Positions 1 through 7,323 of a stretch of DNA of 50,963 bases are shown here, piece by piece. Where the stretch lies: positions 1-50,963 of the forward strand of contig NZ_RZJR01000024.1 in assembly GCF_003990975.1 (NCBI RefSeq), given 5' to 3'. The translations under genes were made by a program, and so were the position numbers. The stretch comes from Cohnella sp. AR92. GTDB taxonomy: Bacteria > Bacillota > Bacilli > Paenibacillales > Paenibacillaceae. Positions within the stretch are counted from its first letter, which is position 1. Each line of letters starts with the position of its first letter. Below the pieces are notes generated by a model, which was not told the DNA's origin, did no database searches, and saw only the letters and a list, made by a program, of their open reading frames with translations.

Positions 1-67
1 AGGCGGCGGCGCGTGAGAAACAAGCACGAAAGGCAGATAAAATTTCATTGATAAATTTCAACATAGT

Positions 68-196
68 ATGGTCGGTCGCGACGAAATCGGGTAAACTAAC
101 AGAGTAACCCGATCTAGCGATCTGCTCTCCTTTCTGGCCTGAGAACCTTAAGGATACCACAGAATCGCTGATTGGGTTATTTTGCTATGCGACCAT
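68..196. other. Nested inverted-repeat region downstream of hag
   Basis: No gene is visible in the first 308 bases. The stretch holds nested complementary segments. ATGGTCG at 68-74 can pair with CGACCAT at 190-196. AGCGAT at 116-121 can pair with ATCGCT at 164-169. The segment around 106-114 (AACCCGATC) can pair either upstream with ATCGGGT at 86-92 or downstream with GATTGGGTT at 170-178, so two folds are mutually exclusive. GTCGCGAC at 75-82 is a perfect palindrome. This could be a structured leader for a gene beyond the left edge on the minus strand, or a small palindromic repeat element. I recognise no known RNA family. Confidence 0.35.
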
Positions 197-253
197 TTTT
201 AGCGAGAACTTTTCACTGTCCAGGTCATTTAACATCTCAAAAATTAGTTATAA

Positions 254-291
254 CAAAAAAACAGAGGCCTTAGATAATCTAAGGTCTCTGT
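254..291 (-). terminator. Intrinsic terminator of hag
   Basis: On the minus strand a hairpin with arms ACAGAGACCTTAGAT and ATCTAAGGCCTCTGT (261-291, one G-T pair) is followed by a run of seven T (254-260). It lies 17 bases past the flagellin stop codon, so it ends the flagellin transcript. Confidence 0.9.
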
Positions 292-308
292 TCGAGAAGC
301 AAGAACGA

Positions 309-1082
309 TTAACGAAGCAGCGAAAGAACGCCTTGCGGCTGCGAGTTCGCTTGTGCGAGCATCGCTTGGGAAGCTTGCAGCAGGATGTTGTTCTTCGTGA
401 GGTTGACCATTTCCTTCGCCATATCCGTATCACGGATGCGGGATTCGGAAGCAGTCAGGTTCTCAGTTGTCGTGCCCAAGTTGTTGGACGTGTACTCAAG
501 ACGGTTCTGCAGCGCACCCAGTTTAGCGCGCTCAGTAGAAACGCTAGAAATCGCCGTTTCAATGTTAGTAAGAGTCTTAGCACTGGTCAGACCTACGAAA
601 TCAGTAGTCGTAATGCTGCCGATCACGATTTGCTGCGAAGCATCGTCCGATTGAATCGTAACGCCGGTCGTGTTGTTGATGTGAATTCCATTGAACGTCG
701 TATCGGTCATGATCTTGTCGATCTGGGAGCCCAGTGCGTTAAGCTCAACGTCGATGTTAGCCTTATCTCCCGTCGAGTACGTGCCGTTCAGCTTCTGAAC
801 GTTCAGTTCTTTCATACGAGAAAGCATGGAAGAAACTTCGTTCATTGCGCCTTCAGCCGTTTGTACGTAAGAGATACCGTCTTGTACGTTGCGTTGCGCC
901 ATCTCCAGACCGCGGATTTGACCACGCATCTTCTCGGATACTGCCAAACCAGCAGCATCGTCAGCTGCGCGGTTAATGCGAAGACCGGAAGACAGCTTTT
1001 CCATGTTCTTAGAAGCTGCATTGTTGTTCAGGGTCATGTTGCGGTGCGTGTTTACTGCTGGAAGGTTGTGATTGATAATCAT
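309..1082 (-). CDS. hag: Flagellin
   Basis: Structural subunit of the flagellar filament, exported through the flagellar type III apparatus. The 257-residue protein starts MIINHNLPAVNTHRNM and has the conserved N-terminal D0/D1 region (SSGLRINRAADDAAGLAVSE) and C-terminal D0 helix ending in LLR. The variable middle is short, so this is a compact flagellin of Bacillus Hag type. The ATG at 1082 was chosen because AAGGAGG lies just upstream and it gives the family-typical N-terminus; a further upstream in-frame start would include the leader. It is the last gene of the flagellar cluster and has its own sigma-D promoter overlapping the end of csrA. Its leader carries CsrA sites, so translation is probably repressed by CsrA and relieved by FliW. 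Confidence 0.97.
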   Translation of the reverse strand: MIINHNLPAVNTHRNMTLNNNAASKNMEKLSSGLRINRAADDAAGLAVSEKMRGQIRGLEMAQRNVQDGISYVQTAEGAMNEVSSMLSRMKELNVQKLNGTYSTGDKANIDVELNALGSQIDKIMTDTTFNGIHINNTTGVTIQSDDASQQIVIGSITTTDFVGLTSAKTLTNIETAISSVSTERAKLGALQNRLEYTSNNLGTTTENLTASESRIRDTDMAKEMVNLTKNNILLQASQAMLAQANSQPQGVLSLLR

Positions 1083-1086
1083 CTTG

Positions 1087-1127
1087 AAATTCCTCCTTGA
1101 ATTTGGGTGATTGCCACATCCTTGTGG
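1087..1127 (-). promoter_or_regulatory. CsrA-binding leader of hag (hairpin plus Shine-Dalgarno site)
   Basis: On the minus strand CCACAAGGATGTGG (1114-1127) forms a hairpin that presents AGGA in the loop; it nearly matches the CsrA consensus core ACARGGAUGU. An outer GTGA/TCAC pair may extend the stem. A second site, TTCAAGGAGGAATT, overlaps the ribosome binding site. Two such sites, one covering the Shine-Dalgarno, is the arrangement known in Bacillus subtilis hag, where CsrA blocks ribosome access. Confidence 0.85.
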
Positions 1128-1161
1128 ACTCACAAGTTCCTTTCGGCGCTTGCTAATTTAT

Positions 1162-1189
1162 ATATCGGCTATTTTATGCTTAACATTTA
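1162..1189 (-). promoter_or_regulatory. Sigma-D promoter of hag
   Basis: Minus-strand TAAA (1186-1189), 16-base spacer, then GCCGATAT (1162-1169), a full match to the sigma-D (sigma-28) consensus. It overlaps the last codon of csrA and would give a leader of about 70 bases. Confidence 0.9.
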
Positions 1190-1426
1190 TAGCTTTGGAG
1201 ACATTTTTTTTATATCTGCAAACAAGTTACTAATGTCCTCCGGCATACCCGCCGCTTCTTTATTTGTCTCCTTGACGGACGTTAGCAGCTCTTTTCGAAC
1301 AATCTGAACGTCCTTAGGCGCTGATATTCCAAGCTTAATCGTGTCCCCCTCTATCTCAAGAATGGTCAATTCAATCTGATCCTGGAGAACAATCGCTTGT
1401 CCTTTTTTTCGAGATAATACCAACAT
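1187..1426 (-). CDS. csrA: Carbon storage regulator, translational repressor
   Basis: RNA-binding homodimeric regulator that binds AGGA motifs in mRNA leaders. The 79-residue product begins MLVLSRKKGQAIVL and contains the conserved beta-strand core and the basic RNA-binding stretch VQIVRKELL. It is slightly longer than the enterobacterial protein at the C-terminus, as usual in Bacillota. It lies 15 bases after fliW and just before hag, the arrangement in which FliW sequesters CsrA and free CsrA represses hag translation. The matching target site is present in the hag leader. In this clade CsrA is known mainly as a flagellin regulator. Confidence 0.97.
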   Translation of the reverse strand: MLVLSRKKGQAIVLQDQIELTILEIEGDTIKLGISAPKDVQIVRKELLTSVKETNKEAAGMPEDISNLFADIKKMSPKL

Positions 1427-1441
1427 GGCGATCGCCCCTTT

Positions 1442-1879
1442 CTACTTCATATTACTGGCTTCAAACAGCTTGTGCCGTGTCGTATAGCTTGTCGACGTCA
1501 GAATTACTTGCTTCCCTAAACGTTTACTATCATTAAGAACGATTGGCGCAACGAGATTGGTTGTAGCATGCTCTAACTTCTCTCGAACGGTTACAATGGT
1601 GCGAATTTTAATCTGTTCGGAGGGGTACACTTGCAGTTGCTCCACCGCTAGGTCAGGCAAGTTAAACTCGTAGCTCTTATAGAATTCGAATGGATCTACA
1701 ACGATGAATGACAAATTCTTATCGTCTACAGATTGCATATACGAGAACGATTCATGTTCCTCTACGTCAATGAAGACAAATCGAGTTGCGTGCTCGAATC
1801 CGGGAATACCCTGTTCGAATAGATAAATATGGTCTTCCTCTATCTCAATCTGCCCAAATTGTGCCGTTTCTAATTTCAT
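1442..1879 (-). CDS. fliW: Flagellar assembly factor, CsrA antagonist
   Basis: FliW binds cytoplasmic flagellin and also CsrA, coupling flagellin export to flagellin translation. The 145-residue product has family features near the start (FGQIEIEEDHIYLFEQGIPGF) and the conserved middle region with FIVVDPFEFY and the NLVAPIVLN strand. The ATG at 1879 was chosen over an upstream in-frame ATG because AGGTGGGG precedes it at normal spacing and MKLETAQFGQ is the typical N-terminus. It sits between yviE and csrA, co-oriented, and is probably co-transcribed with csrA. Confidence 0.95.
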   Translation of the reverse strand: MKLETAQFGQIEIEEDHIYLFEQGIPGFEHATRFVFIDVEEHESFSYMQSVDDKNLSFIVVDPFEFYKSYEFNLPDLAVEQLQVYPSEQIKIRTIVTVREKLEHATTNLVAPIVLNDSKRLGKQVILTSTSYTTRHKLFEASNMK

Positions 1880-1952
1880 CAAGACCCCACCTGTCTGAAA
1901 ATGATAAAAAGCTATAGTGCGCATGATTCGCCTATAGCTAGTTATAGCATGA

Positions 1953-2519
1953 CTATACTGTAATATCGACTTGCGGAGGAGTAATCGTCACTTTCGGATA
2001 TTGCTGCATGTAGATGTCAACCGAACCGCGTCGGAAGTTGATCTCTGGTTTCTGAATATGCGGTGTGATCTTTACATCCCCCGGAGTAATCTCGAGATTA
2101 AGTTCGTTCGGAACGTATTCGAAATGTACGTTCCGAGGCGATGCAAAACCGTATACCTGAAGATCTGGGCCACCTTCGATAAATTCGTTAAGCGCCATAT
2201 CCGGAATCGGGTTGCGCTTGATTCTTAAGTCACCCATCTGATTGCCTTCGTCGACGATCCGCTGAATGTTCTGTTGAACAACCTGTTTGTATTGGGAGTA
2301 GATACGCTCCCAGAATACAACCGGCTTCCCGCCAGTCAACGCATTCTGCGTATCCGAGTTGTCGATGTTCAGCGTTCCCGGAGCCGTATGGGCTGTCATC
2401 TGCGGCTTCGTCGTCTCGACCTCTAATTGAGGTCGAAACGTTCGAATTTCATAGCGGCCGGGCTCGGAGTCGATTCCGATTAAACCACGCTGAGAACTAA
2501 TGGAGATCTGCGGAATCAA
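1953..2519 (-). CDS. yviE: YviE-like flagellar-cluster protein (DUF6470)
   Basis: A 188-residue protein of unknown biochemical role that sits between flgL and fliW in Bacillus-type flagellar clusters. It has the recurring pattern of short beta-rich segments ending in I-x-P or V-x-I (PQISISSQRGLIGID near the start, YPKVTITPPQVDITV at the end). No signal peptide or membrane segment is seen, so it is probably cytoplasmic. The start is TTG at 2519, with a very G-rich ribosome binding site made of an eight-G run. Assignment rests on synteny and overall sequence character; the function is not known to me. Confidence 0.8.
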   Translation of the reverse strand: MIPQISISSQRGLIGIDSEPGRYEIRTFRPQLEVETTKPQMTAHTAPGTLNIDNSDTQNALTGGKPVVFWERIYSQYKQVVQQNIQRIVDEGNQMGDLRIKRNPIPDMALNEFIEGGPDLQVYGFASPRNVHFEYVPNELNLEITPGDVKITPHIQKPEINFRRGSVDIYMQQYPKVTITPPQVDITV

Positions 2520-2545
2520 GACTCGCCCCCCCCTTGCATTATTGA

Positions 2546-3478
2546 TTAATTCAGAAAATCAACCAAAGTAGGCTGGATGATCTTGGATCCGACAGACAGC
2601 GAGGCCTGGTATACATTGTCATTTACTTTCGACTTGATTATTAAGTCGTCATAATCGACGTCTTCTGTCTTGGCCTGCAAGCTTTGTAAGTTCATGTTCA
2701 AGTCCGCCAGCCTGGATTGCATCAATTCCACGCGATTGGTTCTAGCTCCAATATCCGCTTGCTGCGTCAATATTTTATCCATTCTAGATTCAAGCAACGA
2801 AATTTGATTCGCTACTCCAGTACCCGATTGAAGATTCGTTATCATCTGATCAAGAACATTAAAAATATTATCGTCCTCATAGACGGGTGATTTAACTACA
2901 CTCTTGTCCACGGAATTAGGCGGATAGCCGAATACAGCATTGCCGCTCAAATTGACCGGGAGCTTGATGCCCGCGCCAATGACGTAGTCAATCGTGCCAG
3001 AATCTGTTACAGTCTCGATCGCCTTGTTAGAATCCGGATAGGGAATATCTCCAGTGAACTGGCCGTTGAAAACATACTTACCATTAAATGTACTATTCCC
3101 AATCTCGACTAATTGACCCTTCAATTGATTCATCTCAAGGGCTATATTATCCAATGAAACATCCGGATTAGTGCCATTGGATCCTTGCACAGCTAATTCC
3201 TTAACGCGCTTCAACACATCGTTCACTTGCGACAATAAAGTATCATTGTAATCTAGCCAAGAGACGGCGGAGTCAACGTTCGATTTATACCTTTCGTTAA
3301 CGGAGAGGTCACTCCGATACCGAAGAGAATAAGTAATACCGACTGGGTCGTCAGAAGGTTTATTGATCTTCATGCCGGTAGACAACTGCTCCTCGATCTT
3401 AGATGATCGATTGAGATTGTTATTCAGATTGCGAAGCAGCTGCGATGTAATCGCTCCTTGTGTTATACGCGCCACCAT
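2546..3478 (-). CDS. flgL: Flagellar hook-filament junction protein FlgL (HAP3)
   Basis: Junction protein that joins the hook (through FlgK) to the flagellin filament; exported by the flagellar apparatus. The 310-residue product begins MVARITQGAITSQLLRNLN and has the flagellin-like N-terminal helices (LSTGMKINKPSDDPVGITY) and a C-terminal helix with YDDLIIKSKVNDNVYQASLS. Its length is usual for Bacillota FlgL. It follows flgK by about 30 bases and precedes yviE by about 26. It is expected to be expressed from the flgM sigma-D promoter together with flgN and flgK. Confidence 0.96.
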   Translation of the reverse strand: MVARITQGAITSQLLRNLNNNLNRSSKIEEQLSTGMKINKPSDDPVGITYSLRYRSDLSVNERYKSNVDSAVSWLDYNDTLLSQVNDVLKRVKELAVQGSNGTNPDVSLDNIALEMNQLKGQLVEIGNSTFNGKYVFNGQFTGDIPYPDSNKAIETVTDSGTIDYVIGAGIKLPVNLSGNAVFGYPPNSVDKSVVKSPVYEDDNIFNVLDQMITNLQSGTGVANQISLLESRMDKILTQQADIGARTNRVELMQSRLADLNMNLQSLQAKTEDVDYDDLIIKSKVNDNVYQASLSVGSKIIQPTLVDFLN

Positions 3479-3509
3479 GGTATGTCAACCCCATCCTCTA
3501 ATCGATAGA

Positions 3510-5111
3510 TTATCTGCCCACGACACCCGTGCCGTTAATGAGCTTGTCCAACGTCTCGTCAATCGTCGTCATGAACCGCGCCGCTGCGCTGTAAGCGTGC
3601 TGGAACTTGATCATGTTAGACATCTCTTCGTCAAGAGATACGCCACTGACCGATTGTCGGTTACCCTCTACTTGAGCAACAACACTCTGAGCGTTCTTCG
3701 CTTGCCGCTGCGCTTCCTCGCTCTGAACACCGAGTTGACCGACGATTGAGCGGAAGTAATCTTGCATGGTACCCTTCGAACTGCCGCTGGATGCTGCTCC
3801 AACCGACGAGAAATCAATCTTAGTATCCTTATACTGAGCAATTAGTATCGCCAAGTCCTTGTTGCCGTTCACGATCGTCTCTGTACCGTCATCGTTCTTA
3901 ACCGTCCGCATCGACGAAGCAATCTTGGACGCATCCTTAACGATTTCCGGATTAAGCGCAATATTGCTCGCAGATAGAGGACCGCCATCCGCCGATACGA
4001 AGAACAAGCCTCCGCTTACGGGTGCATTGGTCGCACCTTGAATCAAGTAACCAAGCTGATGCAGCCCGTTCAGTCCTTTGACTGTGACGGTCAAATCCGA
4101 TGTCAGGAATCGATTCGTATCGTTAAAGGTGACGCTTGTTGATGTCGTTCCGTTCTGCACTGCCAATACCGTTCCATCCGGAATCGTCGAGCCGGCCGGA
4201 ATCTTAATCGTGATGTCGCCGTTCACCATTCCGTTCACGAGCGTATTCAATTGATCCTTGTAGGTCGTAACGTATTGATCGCGAGACTTGATCATGCCGT
4301 ACACTTCGCCGCCTGTCAAATTACCGCCGAAGCTTGACACCAGATCGTCTGCCGTTAACGGCGTCGCCCTTCCGCCATTCACGAGTTCTTGGTTTCCCAT
4401 CGTAATCTGATAGTCGCCATTCGGCATCTCAGTGAAACTGATGTTTATGTCCGACGACAGTTTATCGACTAGCAAATCCCTCTGGTCGCGCAAATCATTC
4501 GCGTTATCTCCGAGCGCTTCGATCTTCCGAATCTGATCGTTAAGTCCGGCGATTGTCTGGATCGTCGTATTCATCTCCGCCGCCTTGACCCTAATGTTCT
4601 CCGTCAGATCGGCCTGAAGGTCTTCTAATTGATCGTAAGATTGGTTAAACGCATCTGCGAGGGATTGAGCAGTCTGACTGACGAGCTTCCTGGCCGTCAG
4701 ATCTTCCGGATTCTCGCTTAGGTCATACCAAGAGTCCCAGAACTTATCGATGACGCTGCGTAACCCGGATTCCGAAGGCTCATTCACAATCGTCTCCAGC
4801 TTTGCCAAGATGCTCTCCTGTACCGACCAACTGCCGGAGTTCGAGCTCTCTTTGCGAAACTGGCTGTCGAGGAAGGACTCGCGAATCCGGTCAATGGAGC
4901 TGAACTCAACCCCCGTACCCAGTTGTCCTGGACGAGTAGAATGCGTCAAGCCTACCGCTTCAATCGGTCTGGACGCAACCATATTCACCGTCTGTCGAGT
5001 GTAGCCTTCCGTATTAGCATTGGCTACGTTATGCCCTGTCGTATTCAGCGCAATCTGCTGCGTCATTAAGCTTCTCTTCGAAGTCTCGATCCCCATAAAA
5101 GAAGATGTCAC
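3510..5111 (-). CDS. flgK: Flagellar hook-associated protein 1 (FlgK)
   Basis: First hook-filament junction protein. The 533-residue product has the N-terminal rod/hook motif (GIETSKRSLMTQQIALNTTG then NVANANTEGYTRQ) and the conserved C-terminal block SGVSLDEEMSNMIKFQHAY with the final TMIDETL-like helix. The middle carries the variable domain. Translation starts at GTG 5111, preceded by GAGAGGTG at normal distance. It lies between flgN (its probable export chaperone) and flgL. Confidence 0.96.
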   Translation of the reverse strand: MTSSFMGIETSKRSLMTQQIALNTTGHNVANANTEGYTRQTVNMVASRPIEAVGLTHSTRPGQLGTGVEFSSIDRIRESFLDSQFRKESSNSGSWSVQESILAKLETIVNEPSESGLRSVIDKFWDSWYDLSENPEDLTARKLVSQTAQSLADAFNQSYDQLEDLQADLTENIRVKAAEMNTTIQTIAGLNDQIRKIEALGDNANDLRDQRDLLVDKLSSDINISFTEMPNGDYQITMGNQELVNGGRATPLTADDLVSSFGGNLTGGEVYGMIKSRDQYVTTYKDQLNTLVNGMVNGDITIKIPAGSTIPDGTVLAVQNGTTSTSVTFNDTNRFLTSDLTVTVKGLNGLHQLGYLIQGATNAPVSGGLFFVSADGGPLSASNIALNPEIVKDASKIASSMRTVKNDDGTETIVNGNKDLAILIAQYKDTKIDFSSVGAASSGSSKGTMQDYFRSIVGQLGVQSEEAQRQAKNAQSVVAQVEGNRQSVSGVSLDEEMSNMIKFQHAYSAAARFMTTIDETLDKLINGTGVVGR

Positions 5112-5147
5112 GGAGAAATCACCTCTCTCATTAGTTGTACAATCGCA

Positions 5148-5669
5148 TCATGTCCGGTAATCAAAAGCCCTTGCGCCGTTACCGTACCCGGTCTGCGCGT
5201 CGGGCCGCGTATATACATAATCCTGAGCATCCGTCCCAGCCAGCAAATGCAGCGAGAACTCATTGAACTCCGCCGCATAACGAAGCAACTTCATGTTGCC
5301 CTCGTTCAACGCCTTCAATTTTGTCAACAGCTCGTTCAAACGCTGACTGAGATCGATTAGCTTGGCCTTGTCGTGCGCGTTCGGGATCAGCCGAATAATG
5401 GTCGAGACTGTTGCTGCAGCTCCAGTTCCCAGCCCACTCTCGACGCAATAGTCAGTGACTGCCGCTATCCTCTGTTCTTCCGTCTTGGAGATCAGCTTCA
5501 CCAATCTCGATTCTCTCGTTGTCAGTTCGATCAACAAATTGACATCGTTGCGGATAATCGCCTGCTTCTTCTGCTCGGACATCTCGCTCAAATTGATGTG
5601 CTGCTCAATCAGAATCTCCATAGCCTCATACAGACGTTCCAATACCAATTCATTCATCCCCGATCTCAT
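5148..5669 (-). CDS. flgN: Flagellar export chaperone FlgN
   Basis: Cytoplasmic chaperone expected to hold FlgK and FlgL before export. The 173-residue product is almost wholly helical, with an N-terminal region LVLERLYEAMEILIEQHINL and a long coiled region ending before a Tyr/Gly-rich tail. Primary similarity in this family is low, so the call rests on length, helical pattern and position between flgM and flgK (yvyG position in Bacillus subtilis). Two starts are possible, ATG 5669 and ATG 5657. Neither has a strong ribosome binding site, and the distance of only a few bases to the flgM stop suggests translational coupling. Confidence 0.85.
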   Translation of the reverse strand: MRSGMNELVLERLYEAMEILIEQHINLSEMSEQKKQAIIRNDVNLLIELTTRESRLVKLISKTEEQRIAAVTDYCVESGLGTGAAATVSTIIRLIPNAHDKAKLIDLSQRLNELLTKLKALNEGNMKLLRYAAEFNEFSLHLLAGTDAQDYVYTRPDAQTGYGNGARAFDYRT

Positions 5670-5672
5670 AGG

Positions 5673-5942
5673 CTACGACTGTCTTATGATGAATGGCAGC
5701 AACTTCTCGGCAATGACTCCCGCGTCCACATGGTAGGTTCCGGATGAAACTTCCTGCTTTAGAGCCTCAATTTTCTCCGCTCGCGCCGCTTCCGTACCTT
5801 GGGCTCCTAGCAGTTCCTTCGCTTCGGCCGATATCTGAACCTCGTCCTTGCGCTTCTTGCCGACCGCCTGGTCGGGACGCGCCTCCGCAGCCTGCTGGTA
5901 AGCCTGATACAGGCCGACCCGTTGGGTTTGATTAATCTTCAC
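5673..5942 (-). CDS. flgM: Anti-sigma-D factor FlgM
   Basis: Binds and inhibits sigma-D until hook completion, so that late flagellar genes are timed. The GTG at 5942 is chosen because GAGGTG precedes it by seven bases and the resulting 89-residue protein (starting V/M-KINQTQRVGLYQAYQQ) is the usual size. The FlgM-family C-terminal region is seen in DEVQISAEAKELL followed by helices with KIEALKQEVSSGTYHVD and a terminal segment VIAEKLLPFI. It heads the flgM-flgN-flgK-flgL set and has its own sigma-D promoter. Confidence 0.93.
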   Translation of the reverse strand: MKINQTQRVGLYQAYQQAAEARPDQAVGKKRKDEVQISAEAKELLGAQGTEAARAEKIEALKQEVSSGTYHVDAGVIAEKLLPFIIRQS

Positions 5943-5956
5943 AGAGATCACCTCAT

Positions 5957-5992
5957 AAATAAAACCGATAATACCTATGTTGGTATTATCGG
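5957..5992 (-). terminator. Hairpin with T-rich tail between yvyF and flgM
   Basis: Perfect 11-base stem (CCGATAATACC / GGTATTATCGG, 5965-5992) with a 6-base loop, followed on the minus strand by TTTTATTT. It should stop transcripts coming from the com/yvyF genes. Its first arm contains the sigma-D minus-10 element of flgM. Confidence 0.75.
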
Positions 5993-6013
5993 TCATAATC
6001 TGCTAAATGTTTA
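5986..6013 (-). promoter_or_regulatory. Sigma-D promoter of flgM
   Basis: Minus-strand TAAA (6010-6013), 16-base spacer, ACCGATAA (5986-5993), six of eight matches to GCCGATAT. Spacing is identical to the hag promoter. The minus-10 lies in the left arm of the terminator-like hairpin. Confidence 0.75.
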
Positions 6014-6020
6014 TAGAGAA

Positions 6021-6434
6021 TTATTCGCGGTCGCGAAGGCGATCCCCGATCTGATAAGCGCTGTGCTTGGATGGTCCACGATCCTGCATGTCCCGATTCT
6101 GGGCGCTTGCGTTGTTCACGTCCTTGCGCAGCCGGCTTCGGCAATTGTCGCACATGTTTCCTTCCCGAATTAGCGTGCCGCATACTTCGCAAGGGTAAGA
6201 CATGTTAGGAGCATTATACAACGAGATTCGGCCTTCCTTGATGAATCTCGTGATTTGCTTGACCGACACTCCCGTCTCCTCGGACAGTTCCGTGATCGTC
6301 GCGCCCTTGTTCTTCCTTAGGAAGTCCGTGCAAGTCTCGTATTCCTTCTCTATATCACCATAACAATTCGGACAAATGTCGCGGAAGTGGCGGGCGAACA
6401 GTCGGCCGCAGCGGGGGCAATTAGCCAGATCCAC
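6021..6434 (-). CDS. yvyF: YvyF-like flagellar-operon zinc protein (TIGR03826 type)
   Basis: A 137-residue protein of unclear function, conserved between comFC and flgM in Bacillus-type genomes. It has an N-terminal zinc-ribbon-like pair (CPRCGRLF then CPNCYGDIE), a central helix-turn-helix-like region (TITELSEETGVSVKQITRFI) and a second pair of CxxC motifs (CEVCG and CDNC). A nucleic-acid-binding regulator is plausible from this layout but is inference. Translation starts at GTG 6434 behind GGAGG. A terminator-like hairpin follows. Confidence 0.85.
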   Translation of the reverse strand: MDLANCPRCGRLFARHFRDICPNCYGDIEKEYETCTDFLRKNKGATITELSEETGVSVKQITRFIKEGRISLYNAPNMSYPCEVCGTLIREGNMCDNCRSRLRKDVNNASAQNRDMQDRGPSKHSAYQIGDRLRDRE

Positions 6435-6540
6435 TTACGTTTCCTCCATTCTCGACAAAGCTCGATAGAAAGTACTAGGATTCATTCTATCATACTAATT
6501 TTTTCAATGGAAGAATAGAGCATTTAGGACTAGACGACAG

Positions 6541-7323
6541 TCAAGACCTCGCCCAGACGGCTCCGTGAATTTCCCCGTTCGGATAGGCTTGCCGCAGCGC
6601 CGCCGAGCATTCCGCCATCGTGCTTCCGGTCGTGTAGATATCGTCGATAAGAAGAATGCGAGGACCGGATTGGGGAAAAGGAAGAGCGCGAGACGCTTGT
6701 CCCAAAGCCGGAGGAGGCTCGATGGCGGCGAACGTCCCCTTCATGTCTTCGATTCGGTCCCTGCGGCCCTTGAAGCTCTGCTTCCCCGTATGCCGGGTTC
6801 GCTTCAGAAGCGGCCGAAACGGGATCCGGTAGCGTTCCGCGACGGCGCACGCGATCCGCTCCGCCTGGTCGAAGCCCCTCTCCTCCAGCCTTCGTTCGGC
6901 GATAGGGACAGCCGTGACCGCATCGAAGCGCATCTCCGAGAGCATGGGCTCGACGGCTGCCGACAGCATCGCGGCAAGGATCGGCTCCAGCTTCTCCAAG
7001 CCTCTATATTTGTAGAGAGCGAGAAGTTCCTTCATGGCGTCGTCGTACCGGACGGCTCCCCGGCTTCGCACGAACGGCCGGTTCGGACGGCGCAGGCAAT
7101 CCCCGCAGCGATCCGGCCTTCCACAGATCGGGCAGGCGATCGTCAGGATCCAAGGGATCCAGCCTAGACAGCTTCCGCACAGTCCTTCTCGCAGGATCCG
7201 CCTGAAGAAGGCATCCCTGACAGGGAGAGGACCAGAAGCGTTCCTTCCGATTGACTGGCCGCAGAGCACACAGTCGGGCATTCTCGGGTGAAGCCATTCA
7301 TGCAGACGGTCGGCTAACCTCAT
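6541..7323 (-). CDS. comFC: ComF family competence protein (ComFC)
   Basis: Late competence protein of the phosphoribosyltransferase-fold ComF family, needed for uptake of transforming DNA. The 260-residue product has four-cysteine zinc sites in the N-terminal part (CVLCG, CGSC, CPICG, CGDC) and a C-terminal PRTase motif ILLIDDIYTTGSTM that would bind a phosphoribosyl substrate. The GFDQAE signature (ERGFDQAERIA) is also present. Its ATG overlaps the comFA stop by four bases (ATGA), so the two are translationally coupled. comFB, found between them in Bacillus subtilis, is absent. Confidence 0.95.
   Translation of the reverse strand: MRLADRLHEWLHPRMPDCVLCGQSIGRNASGPLPVRDAFFRRILREGLCGSCLGWIPWILTIACPICGRPDRCGDCLRRPNRPFVRSRGAVRYDDAMKELLALYKYRGLEKLEPILAAMLSAAVEPMLSEMRFDAVTAVPIAERRLEERGFDQAERIACAVAERYRIPFRPLLKRTRHTGKQSFKGRRDRIEDMKGTFAAIEPPPALGQASRALPFPQSGPRILLIDDIYTTGSTMAECSAALRQAYPNGEIHGAVWARS

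Noticed and set aside
130..160. TPP riboswitch, because of CTGAGA near 139 on the plus strand
   Set aside because: The remaining conserved THI-box elements are absent in order and spacing, and no gene follows on that strand.
1083..1133. Longer N-terminus for flagellin starting at 1133
   Set aside because: It would run through the leader with its CsrA sites and add a non-flagellin N-terminus; ATG 1082 has the ribosome binding site.
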